Assembly (NCBI GenBank): GCA_028284445.1
Contig: JANQRS010000081.1
Coordinates: 31,751-95,750, forward strand
Reading direction: 5' to 3'
Length of the DNA stretch: 64,000 nt
DNA from: Calditrichia bacterium
GTDB lineage: Bacteria; Calditrichota; Calditrichia; RBG-13-44-9; J075
Shown: one piece after another, positions 54,178 to 61,622 of the stretch
Position numbering within the stretch: the stretch's first letter is position 1
Layout: each line of letters opens with the position of its first letter
Translations under genes and position numbers: made by a program
Notes under the pieces: generated by a model
The model's database searches: none
What the model saw: only the letters and a program-made list of their open reading frames with translations
What the model was told of the DNA's origin: nothing

Positions 54178-55536
54178 ATGTTATCATATATTACTGCACT
54201 CATTCAAAAATGCCTGCATCCATCCAAAAGTATCGCCGTCTTTGTATTGATGGCGCTTTTCATGACAATATCTGCCTACGGTCAAGCCCAATATGTCGGG
54301 GTGAATCTCGCCGGAGCTGATTTTGGCGAAGGCAATTTGCCCGGGACCTACAATGTCCACTATACATATCCGACGCACGACGAAGTCGACTACTTTAGCG
54401 GCAAGGGCATGAACGTTTTTCGGATTCCCTTCCGCTGGGAACGTCTGCAGCGTTCACAATTTGCTGAGTTAGATGCCACTGAATTGGCACGGCTTGATGA
54501 TATCGTCAACTATGCTACCGGGGCAGGAGCAAGTGTGGTTCTCGACCCGCATAACTACTCTCGCTATTTTGGCGATATCATCGGGACAGCTAATCTCCCG
54601 GTGACCGCCTTCGAGGATTTTTGGTCGCGTGTCTCTTCGCATTATAAGGATAACCCCGATGTCATTTTCGGCTTGATGAACGAGCCTCATACCATGGCTA
54701 CTGAGCTGTGGCGCGATAATGCCAATGCCGCGATCGCCGCTATTCGCGCTACCGGTGCAGAAAATATGATCCTTGTCCCCGGCAATGCCTGGACCGGTGC
54801 CCATAGCTGGAACCAGAGCTGGTATGGCACACCGAATAGCGTGGCTATGCTGGACATCGTGGATTCCCTGGATAACTTTGCCTTCGATCTTCATCAATAT
54901 TTTGATGACAACTCGTCCGGCACCGCCTCCACCTGCGTCAGTTCAACAATCGGATCAGCCCGGCTGGTAACCGTCACCAACTGGCTGCGACAAAACGGCA
55001 AGCGCGGTTTCCTGGGTGAATTTGGCGTGGCAAATAATACGGTTTGTCTTGAAGCTGCTGATGATTTACTCAACTACATTGATGACAATCTCGATGTCTG
55101 GATCGGTTGGACCTGGTGGGCAGCCGGTCCCTGGTGGGGTGATTACCACTTCTCGATTGAGCCGGAAAACGGCATGGACAAGCCGCAAATGGCAGTGTTG
55201 CTGAATCACATAGGTCCTGCATCTTCTGTCGAAACGCCTCGCGATGAAGCAATACCGAATGTATTTGTACTGGAACAGAACTACCCGAATCCCTTTAACC
55301 CACAGACGACCATCAGCTATCGATTGCCGCATAGCAGTGAAGTGTCCTTGACCATTTATGATGCGCTTGGACGGTCTGTACGGCAGGCAGTAAGCGGTCA
55401 GCAGGCGGCAGGTTCTCATGAATTTGTCTGGGATGGGCGGGATGATAGCGGCGAAGCTGCTTCGAGTGGTATCTACTTTTATACGCTCCGGGCGGGGGAT
55501 TTTTTTCAGACCCGCAAATTGATGTTGGCAAGATAA
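54178..55536 (+). CDS. GH5-family endoglucanase-like glycoside hydrolase with T9SS-type C-terminal domain
   Basis: 452 residues from ATG 54178, chosen because a signal peptide follows (SIAVFVLMALFMTISAYGQA). The catalytic domain (about 40-355) shows GH5 features: NVFRIPFRWERLQ, the acid/base GLMNEPH (Glu about 169), the FDLHQYFDDNSSG segment, and the nucleophile FLGEFGV (Glu about 281). The C-terminus (about 365-452) is a sorting domain: EQNYPNPFNPQTTISYRLP, then LTIYDALGRSVR and SGIYFYTLRAG. That domain is typical of type IX secretion in FCB bacteria, so the enzyme is exported and surface-attached or released. The substrate is probably a beta-1,4-glucan. Confidence 0.9.
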   Translation: MLSYITALIQKCLHPSKSIAVFVLMALFMTISAYGQAQYVGVNLAGADFGEGNLPGTYNVHYTYPTHDEVDYFSGKGMNVFRIPFRWERLQRSQFAELDATELARLDDIVNYATGAGASVVLDPHNYSRYFGDIIGTANLPVTAFEDFWSRVSSHYKDNPDVIFGLMNEPHTMATELWRDNANAAIAAIRATGAENMILVPGNAWTGAHSWNQSWYGTPNSVAMLDIVDSLDNFAFDLHQYFDDNSSGTASTCVSSTIGSARLVTVTNWLRQNGKRGFLGEFGVANNTVCLEAADDLLNYIDDNLDVWIGWTWWAAGPWWGDYHFSIEPENGMDKPQMAVLLNHIGPASSVETPRDEAIPNVFVLEQNYPNPFNPQTTISYRLPHSSEVSLTIYDALGRSVRQAVSGQQAAGSHEFVWDGRDDSGEAASSGIYFYTLRAGDFFQTRKLMLAR

Positions 55537-55578
55537 TGTCGAATGACAAATGTCGAATGACAAATGTCGAATGACAAA
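55537..55578. repeat. 14-base tandem repeat TGTCGAATGACAAA x 3
   Basis: Three perfect 14-base copies directly after the GH5 stop codon. A related sequence (ATGTCGAATGACAAATGACAA) also occurs around 54089. Period 14 is twice the 7-base period of the other repeats. Confidence 0.92.
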
Positions 55579-55679
55579 TATTCGAGGTCGGATTAGGCGT
55601 GGCAAATATTTGGTTTTTGCTACGATTAACAAAAGCCGTCATCCGACAAATGAATTTAGCTGGAAAAGAGAGTCTATTC

Positions 55680-56120
55680 ATGTCATTTAAGGCGCAGGAT
55701 CCGAACTTCGAACAGCGTGTTCGAGACAGCTACGCCAAGCAAATAGTGATGGGCACAATTGGGGCTAGGCTGCACAAGGTTGAAGCAGGTGAGGTCGAAA
55801 TTGTGCTGCCGTATCGTGCAGACTTAACGCAACAGGATGGCTTTCTGCATGCCGGTATTGTTACGACAATCGTGGATAGCGCCTGCGGCTATGCCGCGTT
55901 TAGTTTAATGGCTAGCGACTCAGCAGTATTATCTGTTGAATTCAAAATTAACCTCTGCGCCCCTGCTGCCGGAGATATGTTTCTGGCAAGAGGAAAAGTA
56001 AAACGCCGTGGCCGAACTTTGACGGTTACCGAAGGCGAAGTATTTAACAATAATGACGGAAGCGGCAAACTCATTGCCGTTATGCAGGGCACGATGATTG
56101 AGTTAAAACCAGATACTTGA
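55680..56120 (+). CDS. PaaI-family hotdog thioesterase
   Basis: 146 residues from ATG 55680, which has a GGAAAAGAGAG stretch just upstream; ATG 55650 and GTG 55599 are longer options. It is a hotdog-fold acyl-CoA thioesterase: LTQQDGFLHAGIVTTIVDSA carries the HxGxxxxxxD-type active-site pattern with Ala in place of the usual second Gly, then SVEFKINLCAPAAGDMFLAR and GKVKRRGRTLTVTEGEVFNN. It probably hydrolyses an aryl- or acyl-CoA in the cytoplasm. Confidence 0.88.
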   Translation: MSFKAQDPNFEQRVRDSYAKQIVMGTIGARLHKVEAGEVEIVLPYRADLTQQDGFLHAGIVTTIVDSACGYAAFSLMASDSAVLSVEFKINLCAPAAGDMFLARGKVKRRGRTLTVTEGEVFNNNDGSGKLIAVMQGTMIELKPDT

Positions 56121-56140
56121 TGCATGATACTTGATGCATG
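56113..56140. repeat. 14-base direct repeat ATACTTGATGCATG x 2
   Basis: Two perfect adjacent 14-base copies, starting inside the last codons of the thioesterase gene and ending 20 bases past its stop. Confidence 0.9.
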
Positions 56141-56181
56141 AATTTGGCCACAGAGAATAACGAGTAAGAAGAACATATTGT

Positions 56182-56231
56182 GTTACCTCCCCCTGAATCC
56201 CCCTTCGAAGGGAGATTCAGGGGGAGGTAAC
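56182..56231. repeat. Dispersed hairpin element, copy 1
   Basis: A 50-base inverted repeat with 18-bp perfect outer arms (GTTACCTCCCCCTGAATC and its complement) around a CCCCCTTCGAAGGGA-like centre. It is one of four related hairpins in the window. It lies between two same-strand genes and may act as a terminator or be a REP/MITE-like element. Confidence 0.9.
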
Positions 56232-56284
56232 GTCATGCCGGTTGTTCTCTATGTGCTTTGCGGCAAAACCTAAAGGAGCCTCAC

Positions 56285-56830
56285 ATGTCCGTATTCACTA
56301 ATCCCGCTGATGGTGCTAAGGAAGCCGGTATTGCTTATACCAAGGCAGTTCTTGATTTACTTGGTGACAAAGATCCGATGCAAGTTCTTGGTGGGCTCTA
56401 TGGTGACGTTCAGGAAATCATTTCCGGGCTGAGCGATGCACAACTGCGTCAACCGGAGATGCCGGACAAATGGTCGATGCTTGAAGTGATTCAACACCTT
56501 GCTGACTCTGAGTTGGTCTGGGCTTATCGTCTTCGTAGCGTTGCCGCCAGCAATCGCGCCCCATTAACTGGCTACGACCAGGATTTATGGGCGGATCAGC
56601 TCTGTTATGAAGATGTTCAGCTTGAAGATGCGCTTGCCCAGATTCAATTGCTGAGAGGGTCCAATCTACGTTTGATCGACACGCTCACTGACGAACAACT
56701 GCAGCGAGTTGGCGTTCACAATGAAAGGGGAGAGGAGAGTATTGCCCATATGATTAAGCTCTATGCCGGGCATGATTTGGTGCATCTCAGGCAGCTGCGG
56801 AGAATTAGGGAAACGGTGCATAGAGATTAG
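56285..56830 (+). CDS. DinB-family protein
   Basis: 181 residues from ATG 56285, which has AAAGGAG 7-8 bases upstream. This is a DinB/YfiT-type four-helix bundle with the metal-binding histidines: MLEVIQHLADSELVWAYR (first His) and LYAGHDLVHLRQLRRI (HxxxH). Members are metal-dependent, thiol-linked transferases or hydrolases whose substrates are mostly unknown. It is followed by hairpin copy 2 and faces the convergent alkylmercury-lyase-like gene. Confidence 0.85.
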   Translation: MSVFTNPADGAKEAGIAYTKAVLDLLGDKDPMQVLGGLYGDVQEIISGLSDAQLRQPEMPDKWSMLEVIQHLADSELVWAYRLRSVAASNRAPLTGYDQDLWADQLCYEDVQLEDALAQIQLLRGSNLRLIDTLTDEQLQRVGVHNERGEESIAHMIKLYAGHDLVHLRQLRRIRETVHRD

Positions 56831-56850
56831 GGATAAGATAATAAATATCA

Positions 56851-56896
56851 AACATCCCCCTGTTTCCCCCTTCGAAGGGGGAAACAGGGGGATGTT
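56851..56896. terminator. Dispersed hairpin element, copy 2 (probable bidirectional terminator)
   Basis: A perfect 46-base palindrome with arms AACATCCCCCTGTTTCCCCC joining at TTCGAA. It lies exactly between two convergent genes (DinB ends at 56830 and the minus-strand gene ends at 56918), so a bidirectional terminator role is likely. It has no long T tract. Confidence 0.75.
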
Positions 56897-56898
56897 CT

Positions 56899-56919
56899 AA
56901 TCTCTAATCTCCAATCTCT
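56899..56919. repeat. Heptamer repeat AATCTCY x 3
   Basis: Three adjacent 7-base units (AATCTCT, AATCTCC, AATCTCT) at the end of the minus-strand gene. They are the reverse complement of the GAGATTG-type unit near 1186. Confidence 0.8.
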
Positions 56920-57586
56920 AAGCCCCTACTCTCCAAAACTCACCAGTCAGCCCAATGTCTGTAAATATCTCCCGCGCTTCCTGCTCCGTTTTCCGCCGCC
57001 AATCAAAATCCATGCGATCTGCATACCAGGCCCTGGCCAGCTGCCATTGCTGCTCCGGGCTAAATGTATAACCTTTTTCGAATCTCCACTTCTGGCACCA
57101 ATTATCTGCATGTGCTTCCGACCGGAAGATCAGCATTGTTTTTCAGGTGAAGAGCACATCTCTCCACCACTCATTGACCGGAAGCAAATAGTGTATGATG
57201 CCCTGCGGGTTGCGCAGGCGACCGTCGGCGAAGTGTAAGATGATCTCGCTGCCGCTATGGCCACAAGAAGTCTGGACCTCGCCGTCACTTTTCAGCATTG
57301 CTAAGATACCCATGGCATCCCATATGCAGTTGCCCCAAAAGGATTTGCCGGCAGTCTTAACAAGAAAGCCAGTAGGGATAGCTGAATACGGCTCAGCCAT
57401 CAAGATTTCATCGCTCTCCTTGTGTAGGACTAAGGCTTTGCCATTGGCCAATTTCTGAAATGTGCTCCGGGCAATCGCTTCATCCAGAGCAAATGCCTGC
57501 GCGATATCTGCAATCTTGGGCGCTCGTTCGTTATCGTAGAAAAACTGATATATGAACCGGCGTATGGTGCGAGTTTGATTGGTCAT
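56918..57586 (-). CDS. Alkylmercury-lyase-like protein, candidate selenoprotein (in-frame TGA at 57143-57145)
   Basis: Read through one TGA, this gene encodes 222 residues, close to the usual MerB length of about 212. Residues 1-60 form a helical N-terminal domain (IRRFIYQFFYDNERAPKIAD). The lyase core has FWGNCIWDAMG: Cys with Asp three residues on, like the Cys96/Asp99 pair of MerB. The next part reads WWRDVLFT, then TGA, then KTMLIFRSEAHADNWCQKW. In MerB the matching place is DVRxSFC with catalytic Cys159, followed by a phenylalanine-rich FFAS segment and a Trp. Codons on both sides of the TGA are in one frame and both parts match one family. A hairpin with a GGUC loop follows (see 57115). 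The TGA is therefore likely selenocysteine; the alternative is a nonsense mutation. Substrate: organomercurial or a related C-metal or C-X bond. Confidence 0.75.
57115..57128 (-). promoter_or_regulatory. bSECIS-like hairpin
   Basis: On the minus strand, 14 bases after the TGA, the sequence CTTCCGGTCGGAAG forms a perfect 5-bp stem with a GGUC tetraloop. The loop begins 20 bases after the TGA. The apical GGUC and this spacing are like the selenocysteine insertion element of E. coli fdhF, in which the loop GU is read by SelB. A short stem of only 5 bp with an internal loop below keeps this provisional. Confidence 0.6.
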
Positions 57587-57624
57587 TTTGGTTGACAGGT
57601 GTTAATTGTATGTTGAGGTGCAAT

Positions 57625-57668
57625 CACATCCCCCTGAATCCCTTCGAAGGTGGATTCAGGGGGATGTG
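57625..57668. repeat. Dispersed hairpin element, copy 3
   Basis: A 44-base inverted repeat: CACATCCCCCTGAATC, a CCTTCGAAGG centre with one extra T, and the complementary arm. It lies in the gap between two minus-strand genes. Confidence 0.88.
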
Positions 57669-57705
57669 AATTTGTTATTGTTTTTTCCTGCCACTACCAC
57701 TGTAT

Positions 57706-57759
57706 CCCCGGGTAGAACAACAAACCCGGGGCTGCCCTAAATCATCCCGCAAGCGGGAT
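57706..57759. terminator. Two GC-rich hairpins downstream of the DNA glycosylase gene
   Basis: CCCCGGGT (57706-57713) pairs with ACCCGGGG (57724-57731) across a 10-base loop. ATCCCG and CGGGAT (57744-57759) form a second stem around CAAG. Both lie just past the 3' end of the minus-strand glycosylase gene and could stop its transcript. No strong T tract is present. Confidence 0.5.
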
Positions 57760-57822
57760 TCTTAAGGCGAAAAGAAGATAAATTTTATACTTCATTCTTC
57801 ATTATATTGCTACTGCCAACCG

Positions 57823-58725
57823 CTACTTGCCCCTGACTTTCTGCTCCAACTCCTCCGGTGTTTTCGGCCAATCTGATTTCAGCAAGCGGGACAACGAACG
57901 GTCAGCCAGCAGTTTACCTTCGGTTTGACAGGTCGGGCAATAATTTGTCTCGTTCGAAGCAAAACGGATTCTCTGCACTGTTTCGCTGCAAACCGGGCAG
58001 TCTTTGCCGTGTTTGCCGTGGACTGCCATCTCCGGCCGAAATGTCGTTACTTTGTCCGGAAATCCATCACCTACTTCTTTACGGAATAACTCCGTCCATT
58101 TGGGCAGTACATATAAGATGGCTTTATAAAGCGCCTCAATTTGTTCATCCGTCATTTTGCCGGTTTGCAGAACCGGTGACAGCTTTGCGTAATGCAAAAT
58201 TTCATCAGAATAAGCGTTACCAATGCCGCTAAGCAGGCGCGGGTCGGTCAGGAATCGTCGCAGCGTATGATTGCGCGAAATTACAATTTCCCGAAAATCA
58301 TTGAGCGTTGAATCCAGCACTTCCAGGCCTCCGGGATTATGTGCTTCCAGTGCCTCAGCGCCGCGAACTAAGTAGAGGGAGGCTCGTTTTTTACTGGCGG
58401 CCTCGGTCAACAACAACGAGCCATGCTCAAAGTCGAAGCTGGCCAAACCACGTTTGGCAGGGATTTTTATACCGGCCTTTTTCCAGCGTAGTCGTCCGGC
58501 AATCATAAGGTGCAGAACGAGGAAGAGGTCGTCGTCGAACTCGAAAACAATTCGCTTTCCCATTCGTACGAATCGTTTGATGGTCAGGCCGTGAACAGCG
58601 CTAATTGGTGGATCAACAGAGCGAAGCAGGAAGGGATTGGCAAAGCGAATGCGCTGCAGCACTTTGTCGGCCAGCAGCGCATTCAGCCTTTCAACATAAA
58701 TGGTTATGTCGGGATATTCCGGCAC
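57823..58725 (-). CDS. Fpg/Nei-family DNA glycosylase
   Basis: 300 residues. The N-terminal MPEYPDITIYVERL keeps the Pro2-Glu3 active site of formamidopyrimidine-DNA glycosylases; the usual LPEVE is replaced by YPDIT, as in a divergent Fpg-like subfamily. The helix-two-turn-helix region follows (LLSGIGNAYSDEILHYAKLS), then a zinc finger with CPVCSETVQRI and CPTCQ (four Cys). It removes oxidised bases and cleaves the strand by beta/delta elimination. A C-terminal extension of about 30 charged residues follows the finger. It lies 15 bases downstream of the membrane-protein gene on the same strand. Confidence 0.9.
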   Translation of the reverse strand: MPEYPDITIYVERLNALLADKVLQRIRFANPFLLRSVDPPISAVHGLTIKRFVRMGKRIVFEFDDDLFLVLHLMIAGRLRWKKAGIKIPAKRGLASFDFEHGSLLLTEAASKKRASLYLVRGAEALEAHNPGGLEVLDSTLNDFREIVISRNHTLRRFLTDPRLLSGIGNAYSDEILHYAKLSPVLQTGKMTDEQIEALYKAILYVLPKWTELFRKEVGDGFPDKVTTFRPEMAVHGKHGKDCPVCSETVQRIRFASNETNYCPTCQTEGKLLADRSLSRLLKSDWPKTPEELEQKVRGK

Positions 58726-58740
58726 AGCGTTAATTCCTCT

Positions 58741-59301
58741 TTAGTTAGGCCATAACCAGCCAAATGTTCCGGCGGTCAGCAAGGCATAGACCAGGGCGTC
58801 AACCAGGTTTTTCCAGATGGATGCCCAGGGACGGCCGAACCAAATTGCGTCTTGAACGGTGCCCAGTCCATATGCCAGGAATGCCGCAGTGCCTGAAATC
58901 CGGAAGACCGTCAAGTAGTTGGCATCGCCATCCAGCGTTCTGCTGGCAAGATAAGCCGCAATAACGCCGACGACCAAATAGTATGCAAAAGCCTGTCCCA
59001 TCTGTTTGCCCATATTCGGGATGCCGTTCGGCCAAACCGTCAGCATGGCAACCGGACCATCTTCGTATTTCTTGGCAACCTCCGGTTTTTTCATGTCGGC
59101 TGGTGAGTCTACCTTCGGCAGTAAATAGCGACCGGGTGAGAGGTTTTGTCCCCGCAAGGCATTTGCGGCAGCAGCTTCATCCGGTAGGGCTGAGAAGTCG
59201 TTCTTGTGCCAGGGGAGAACCGCCCAAATCAAGAAACTGGCGAAAAATACCAGCACGGATGAAACCAGAATAGGGATGATTAGAGATCCAATTGTTACCA
59301 T
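58741..59301 (-). CDS. Integral membrane protein of unknown function
   Basis: 186 residues when started at the ATG at 59301, which has a GAGGAAAGA ribosome site; longer starts up to 59379 are possible. Hydrophobic segments lie at about 5-30 (IIPILVSSVLVFFASFLIWA), about 100-122 (YYLVVGVIAAYLAS), about 130-150 and about 162-184. A polar loop of about 65 residues separates the first two. The pattern fits a small family of conserved four-helix membrane proteins without known function. It is probably co-transcribed with the downstream DNA glycosylase. Confidence 0.7.
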   Translation of the reverse strand: MVTIGSLIIPILVSSVLVFFASFLIWAVLPWHKNDFSALPDEAAAANALRGQNLSPGRYLLPKVDSPADMKKPEVAKKYEDGPVAMLTVWPNGIPNMGKQMGQAFAYYLVVGVIAAYLASRTLDGDANYLTVFRISGTAAFLAYGLGTVQDAIWFGRPWASIWKNLVDALVYALLTAGTFGWLWPN

Positions 59302-59765
59302 TCTTTCCTCCATTGTTGAGATGAGCCCGTATGCGGGCAATGAGCACTGACAAAGCATGCTCAGACATCTATTGACCATAACAAAGAAAGATATCGCTTG
59401 ATGATAAATTAGACAAATTAATGGCTGGAAATATTCTTACTTGACGCTCGCTTCCTGAAGGGGTTTAGCGATTTTGAGCGGTCTCAGACTTGCAATTTTT
59501 GATTGAAATGTGTTTCTTAGAGCAATGCCCTTCGCAGCCGGGCATCTCATCTGAAAGCGACATCTTTTTACGTCAAGTTTTCGCTATTCCTAACGGTTGT
59601 CTTTACTGACAGTTGTTTGAGTCGATGATTTGCAATGGTATTCCGGAGGCGATTAGAAGTTAAATACATAAATTCGTGACCTCATCCGCATGAGCGGTGA
59701 TGGTTTTTTCGTTAATTGGAGAAACCCAGGGTTGGGAGCGTTTTCTGCAAAAGACGAGGACAAGG
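59302..59765. other. Divergent intergenic region
   Basis: About 460 bases between the minus-strand membrane-protein start and the plus-strand small gene. It should hold promoters for both directions, but I see no clear -35/-10 pair, no riboswitch-like structure and no repeat of the 7-base type. Confidence 0.5.
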
Positions 59766-60023
59766 ATGAAGAGACGGATACGCCGTATTAAAAGAGTATT
59801 CAAGGCCTGGTACTATAGCTCGGCGATTACAATCGACGCCAAAATTTCGCATGAAAATGATCGGTTGGTCTTGATCGATTATGATGATATGCATGCCTGG
59901 CTGTCCAAGAAGAAAATCGATTTGGAACGCCACGGCCGTAACTATGTCACAATTACCATGCCCCAATGGTATTTTATCAAGCATTTTGAGAATCGCTACG
60001 AAAACCGTGATCAGGCCTGGTAG
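59766..60023 (+). CDS. Small basic hypothetical protein
   Basis: 85 residues from ATG 59766, with GAGG 8 bases upstream; GTG 59697 or ATG 59700 would give a longer form. The N-terminus is very basic (MKRRIRRIKRVFKAWYY). The rest reads as a small beta-alpha domain: RLVLIDYDDMHAWLSKKKID and NYVTITMPQWYFIKHF. I recognise no family, and it has no membrane segment. Confidence 0.55.
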   Translation: MKRRIRRIKRVFKAWYYSSAITIDAKISHENDRLVLIDYDDMHAWLSKKKIDLERHGRNYVTITMPQWYFIKHFENRYENRDQAW

Positions 60024-60258
60024 CCCTATCTATGGCTTTCCCACCCCATCGCAGCTAGTTCACACCACCTGACCTTCTGAATGCCGAAAGGCTCGACACG
60101 TTCCTCACTTTCCCCGTGACCCGGAACATTCACAGACAAACATCACAAATCAGTTGTCACTTGCCTCTTGTATTGCGCCTTCTTAAGTTAGTGCTTCAAA
60201 AATGCCACGATGATGACGTCAATGAACATTTACACACCTTCTTTATGAGGAAATACAA

Positions 60259-61569
60259 ATGGCAAAACGATCAGCTAGCAAGAATGGGCTTCGCAAAGCG
60301 GTTCTGGTAGATGGTTGCCGGATTCCTTTTCTGCGCTCCGGGACTGATTACAAAGATCTTATGTCATACGATATGGCCAGAATGGCAATACAAGCTTTAT
60401 TGACACGGTCGCAGCTTGATAAGTCCGAAGTGAATTGGGTCATAATGGGCAATGTGGTATCGAATTTATCTACAAGTAATGTGGCTCGCGAAGCAGCGCT
60501 GGCAGCCGGCATTCCCAGTTCAGTACCTGCCTATACAGTGACACTAGCCTGTGTTTCTTCAAATAAATCAGTTACCAATGCCGTAGATTTGATTCGAACC
60601 GGCCAGGCGGATGTCGTGATCGCCGGCGGAACTGAAAGCCTTTCAGATATTCCAATCCGCTTTCGCAAGAATTTCCGCGACAAGCTCATCGAGTCGCAGC
60701 GCTATAAAAGCCCCATGGATTATATGAAATTCCTGAAGGGAATGAAGCCTGCTGATATCTTGCCGGAAATCCCCAGCATTGCTGAGTTTACGACCAGCAG
60801 GACAATGGGGGAGGACTGTGATCGAATGGCCGCACGGATTGGCGTAACCCGCAAGGAACAGGATGAATATGCGATGCGATCGCATCTGGCAGCGGCAAAA
60901 GCGACCGAAGATGGACATCTGGCAAAGGAAATTGCGCCGGTGCATATTCCGCCCAAGTTTGAAACGATTGCCCGCGACAACGGCATTCGCGGCGACACAT
61001 CAATGGAAAAGCTGGAAACGCTGCGTCCGGCATTTATCAAGCCGCATGGGACCCTGACCGCCGGCAATTCCTCTTATCTGACAGATGGCGCCTCAGCTGT
61101 ATTGATTATGTCGGAGGAGGCTGCCAAGGCCCTTGGGTATACGCCGAAGGCCGCTTTTGTCGACTATGCTTATTCTGCCCAGGATCCGGAAGAAGAGCTG
61201 CTTTTGGGACCGGCGTACTCGACGCCAATGGTGCTGGAGAGGACCAAAAAGGCAATCAAGGATATCGACGTATTCGAATTTCATGAAGCCTTCGCAGCCC
61301 AGATCATTGCCAACCTTAAATGTCTGGATTCAACAGATTTCGCCAAGGAAAAGCTTGGCAAAGGGCGAAAAGTGGGCAGTATTCCGATGGACAAGTTCAA
61401 CAATTGGGGTGGATCTCTTTCTATTGGACATCCATTTGGTGCGACTGGTGCTCGCCTGGTTATGACCGCTGCGAATCGCCTCCAGCATGAAGACGGACAG
61501 CTGGCCTTAATCGCATCCTGCGCGGCCGGGGCAGTTGGAAATGCCATGATTCTGGAGCGATTGAACTAG
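60259..61569 (+). CDS. fadI: Acetyl-CoA acyltransferase (thiolase, FadI-like)
   Basis: 436 residues. This is the thiolase subunit of the anaerobic-type beta-oxidation complex; it cleaves 3-ketoacyl-CoA to acetyl-CoA and a shortened acyl-CoA. The nucleophilic Cys is in YTVTLACVSSNKS (about 98), the catalytic His in DVFEFHEAFAAQ, and the second Cys in IASCAAGAVGNAMI. The segments GTLTAGNSSYLTDGASAVLI and LSIGHPFGATGARL are standard. Length and order (thiolase first, then the multifunctional subunit) match fadI-fadJ rather than fadB-fadA. Ribosome site ATGAGGAAA precedes the start. Confidence 0.9.
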   Translation: MAKRSASKNGLRKAVLVDGCRIPFLRSGTDYKDLMSYDMARMAIQALLTRSQLDKSEVNWVIMGNVVSNLSTSNVAREAALAAGIPSSVPAYTVTLACVSSNKSVTNAVDLIRTGQADVVIAGGTESLSDIPIRFRKNFRDKLIESQRYKSPMDYMKFLKGMKPADILPEIPSIAEFTTSRTMGEDCDRMAARIGVTRKEQDEYAMRSHLAAAKATEDGHLAKEIAPVHIPPKFETIARDNGIRGDTSMEKLETLRPAFIKPHGTLTAGNSSYLTDGASAVLIMSEEAAKALGYTPKAAFVDYAYSAQDPEEELLLGPAYSTPMVLERTKKAIKDIDVFEFHEAFAAQIIANLKCLDSTDFAKEKLGKGRKVGSIPMDKFNNWGGSLSIGHPFGATGARLVMTAANRLQHEDGQLALIASCAAGAVGNAMILERLN

Positions 61570-61622
61570 CCGGTTAGACATAGAAGCATCGAAGCATTGA
61601 TACATTGAAACGGAAACCTGAT

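Noticed and set aside
60024..60258. Possible extra coding frame before fadI (64 residues)
   Set aside because: It overlaps the fadI start in another frame, and its translation (MTRNIHRQTSQISCHLPLV) shows no coding features.
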